A stretch of 64,000 bases of DNA, taken from NCBI RefSeq assembly GCF_034350045.1, contig NZ_CP133781.1:1061001-1125000 (forward strand), read 5' to 3'. Made by a program: the position numbers and the translations under genes. This document shows, piece after piece, positions 63,620 to 64,000 of the stretch (its first letter is position 1; each line of letters begins with the position of its first letter). The notes under the pieces are model-generated. The model was not told the DNA's origin and searched no databases. It saw only the letters and a list, made by a program, of their open reading frames with translations. This DNA comes from Pseudomonas sp. CCI4.2. GTDB lineage: Bacteria; Pseudomonadota; Gammaproteobacteria; Pseudomonadales; Pseudomonadaceae.

Positions 63620-64000
63620 ATGAAAAACGTCTCCGCTAGCTACCTCAAGCATCACTTCCTGATCGCCATGCCACACATGGCCGATCCGAACTTCGTTCAG
63701 ACACTGACCTACGTTGTCGAACACAACGCCGAAGGCGCCATGGGCATTGTTATCAACCGCCCACAGAACCTGAATCTGGCGGATGTGCTTGAGCAGTTGC
63801 GTCCGGAAATCGATCCGCCCGCGCGCTGCCAATACATTCCTATCCTGACTGGCGGGCCGGTGCAGACTGACCGTGGTTTTGTGTTGCACCCCCCAGGGCA
63901 AGTGTTCCAAGCCACGCTGGACTTGGGTGACCTGGCACTGTCGACGTCTCAAGATGTGTTGTTTTCCATCGCTGACGGTCACGGTCCGGAAAAAAGCGTC
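63620..64000 (+). CDS. algH: YqgE/AlgH family protein (UPF0301), 3' end outside the window
   Basis: 127 codons to the edge; the family is about 190. Starts MKNVSASYLKHHFLIAMPHMADPNF and continues with GAMGIVINRP, GGPVQTDRGFVLH and DVLFSIADG, all family signatures. In P. aeruginosa algH (PA0405) follows tonB3 and is implicated in alginate regulation; the biochemical role is unclear. Confidence 0.95.
   Translation, partial: MKNVSASYLKHHFLIAMPHMADPNFVQTLTYVVEHNAEGAMGIVINRPQNLNLADVLEQLRPEIDPPARCQYIPILTGGPVQTDRGFVLHPPGQVFQATLDLGDLALSTSQDVLFSIADGHGPEKSV

Overview
The window looks like a chromosome segment of a Pseudomonas of the P. fluorescens group. It carries, in the usual order, the Chp/Pil chemosensory genes with gshB, tonB3 and algH, the metF/ahcY/rhlE2/yceI/bioA/rsmE block, a dimethylglycine catabolic operon and a malonate decarboxylase operon. 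Intergenic spaces hold many inverted-repeat (REPIN-like) elements typical of that group. There are no complete rRNA or tRNA genes and no CRISPR array.

Layout. 1-1230 is probably the edge of an integrated island: a cut-off hypothetical gene, a membrane-anchored coiled-coil protein with a zinc-ribbon-like tail, and a tRNA 3'-end-like sequence (candidate att site). 1230-8500 is a decayed two-partner-secretion / contact-inhibition locus read on the minus strand: the start of a TpsB transporter gene joined to the end of a TpsA/CdiA exoprotein gene, an overlapping multi-pass membrane protein (candidate immunity protein), degenerate gene tails, a ~190-bp duplicated sequence, and an intact 1196-bp IS5-type insertion with a CTAG target duplication. 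8500-11150 holds a LysE-type exporter, an AraC-type regulator, a small hypothetical protein and a glycine-zipper protein.

11390-19208 (minus) is the dimethylglycine demethylation operon (M19 dipeptidase, DUF5943 protein, dgcA, dgcB, etfA, etfB). 19438-31156 (mostly plus) holds an LprI-like protein, a DctB/DctD-type two-component pair, two thioesterases, a SAH riboswitch with ahcY, metF, a glycosyltransferase-like protein, a periplasmic binding protein and rhlE2. 31327-37098 contains yceI with cytochrome b561, bioA, rsmE, a hemolysin III protein and a split chromate transporter. 37242-45555 is mdcR facing the mdcABCDEGH-madLM malonate operon.

46238-49673 is a small type VI secretion cargo module: a Tle1-type (DUF2235) phospholipase preceded by one full and one partial DUF3304 immunity gene, each overlapping the next start. 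49755-50897 is a Fic protein with a striking double-palindrome operator in front. 51137-61278 (minus) is pilG-pilH-pilI-pilJ-chpA-chpC without pilK or chpB. gshB, tonB3 and the start of algH close the window.

The most novel material is in the accessory parts: the rearranged TPS/CDI locus with an unassigned toxin tail and membrane immunity candidate, the Fic operator array, and the tandem immunity arrangement at the Tle1 locus. Functional names come from recognising families by eye; no database search was possible.
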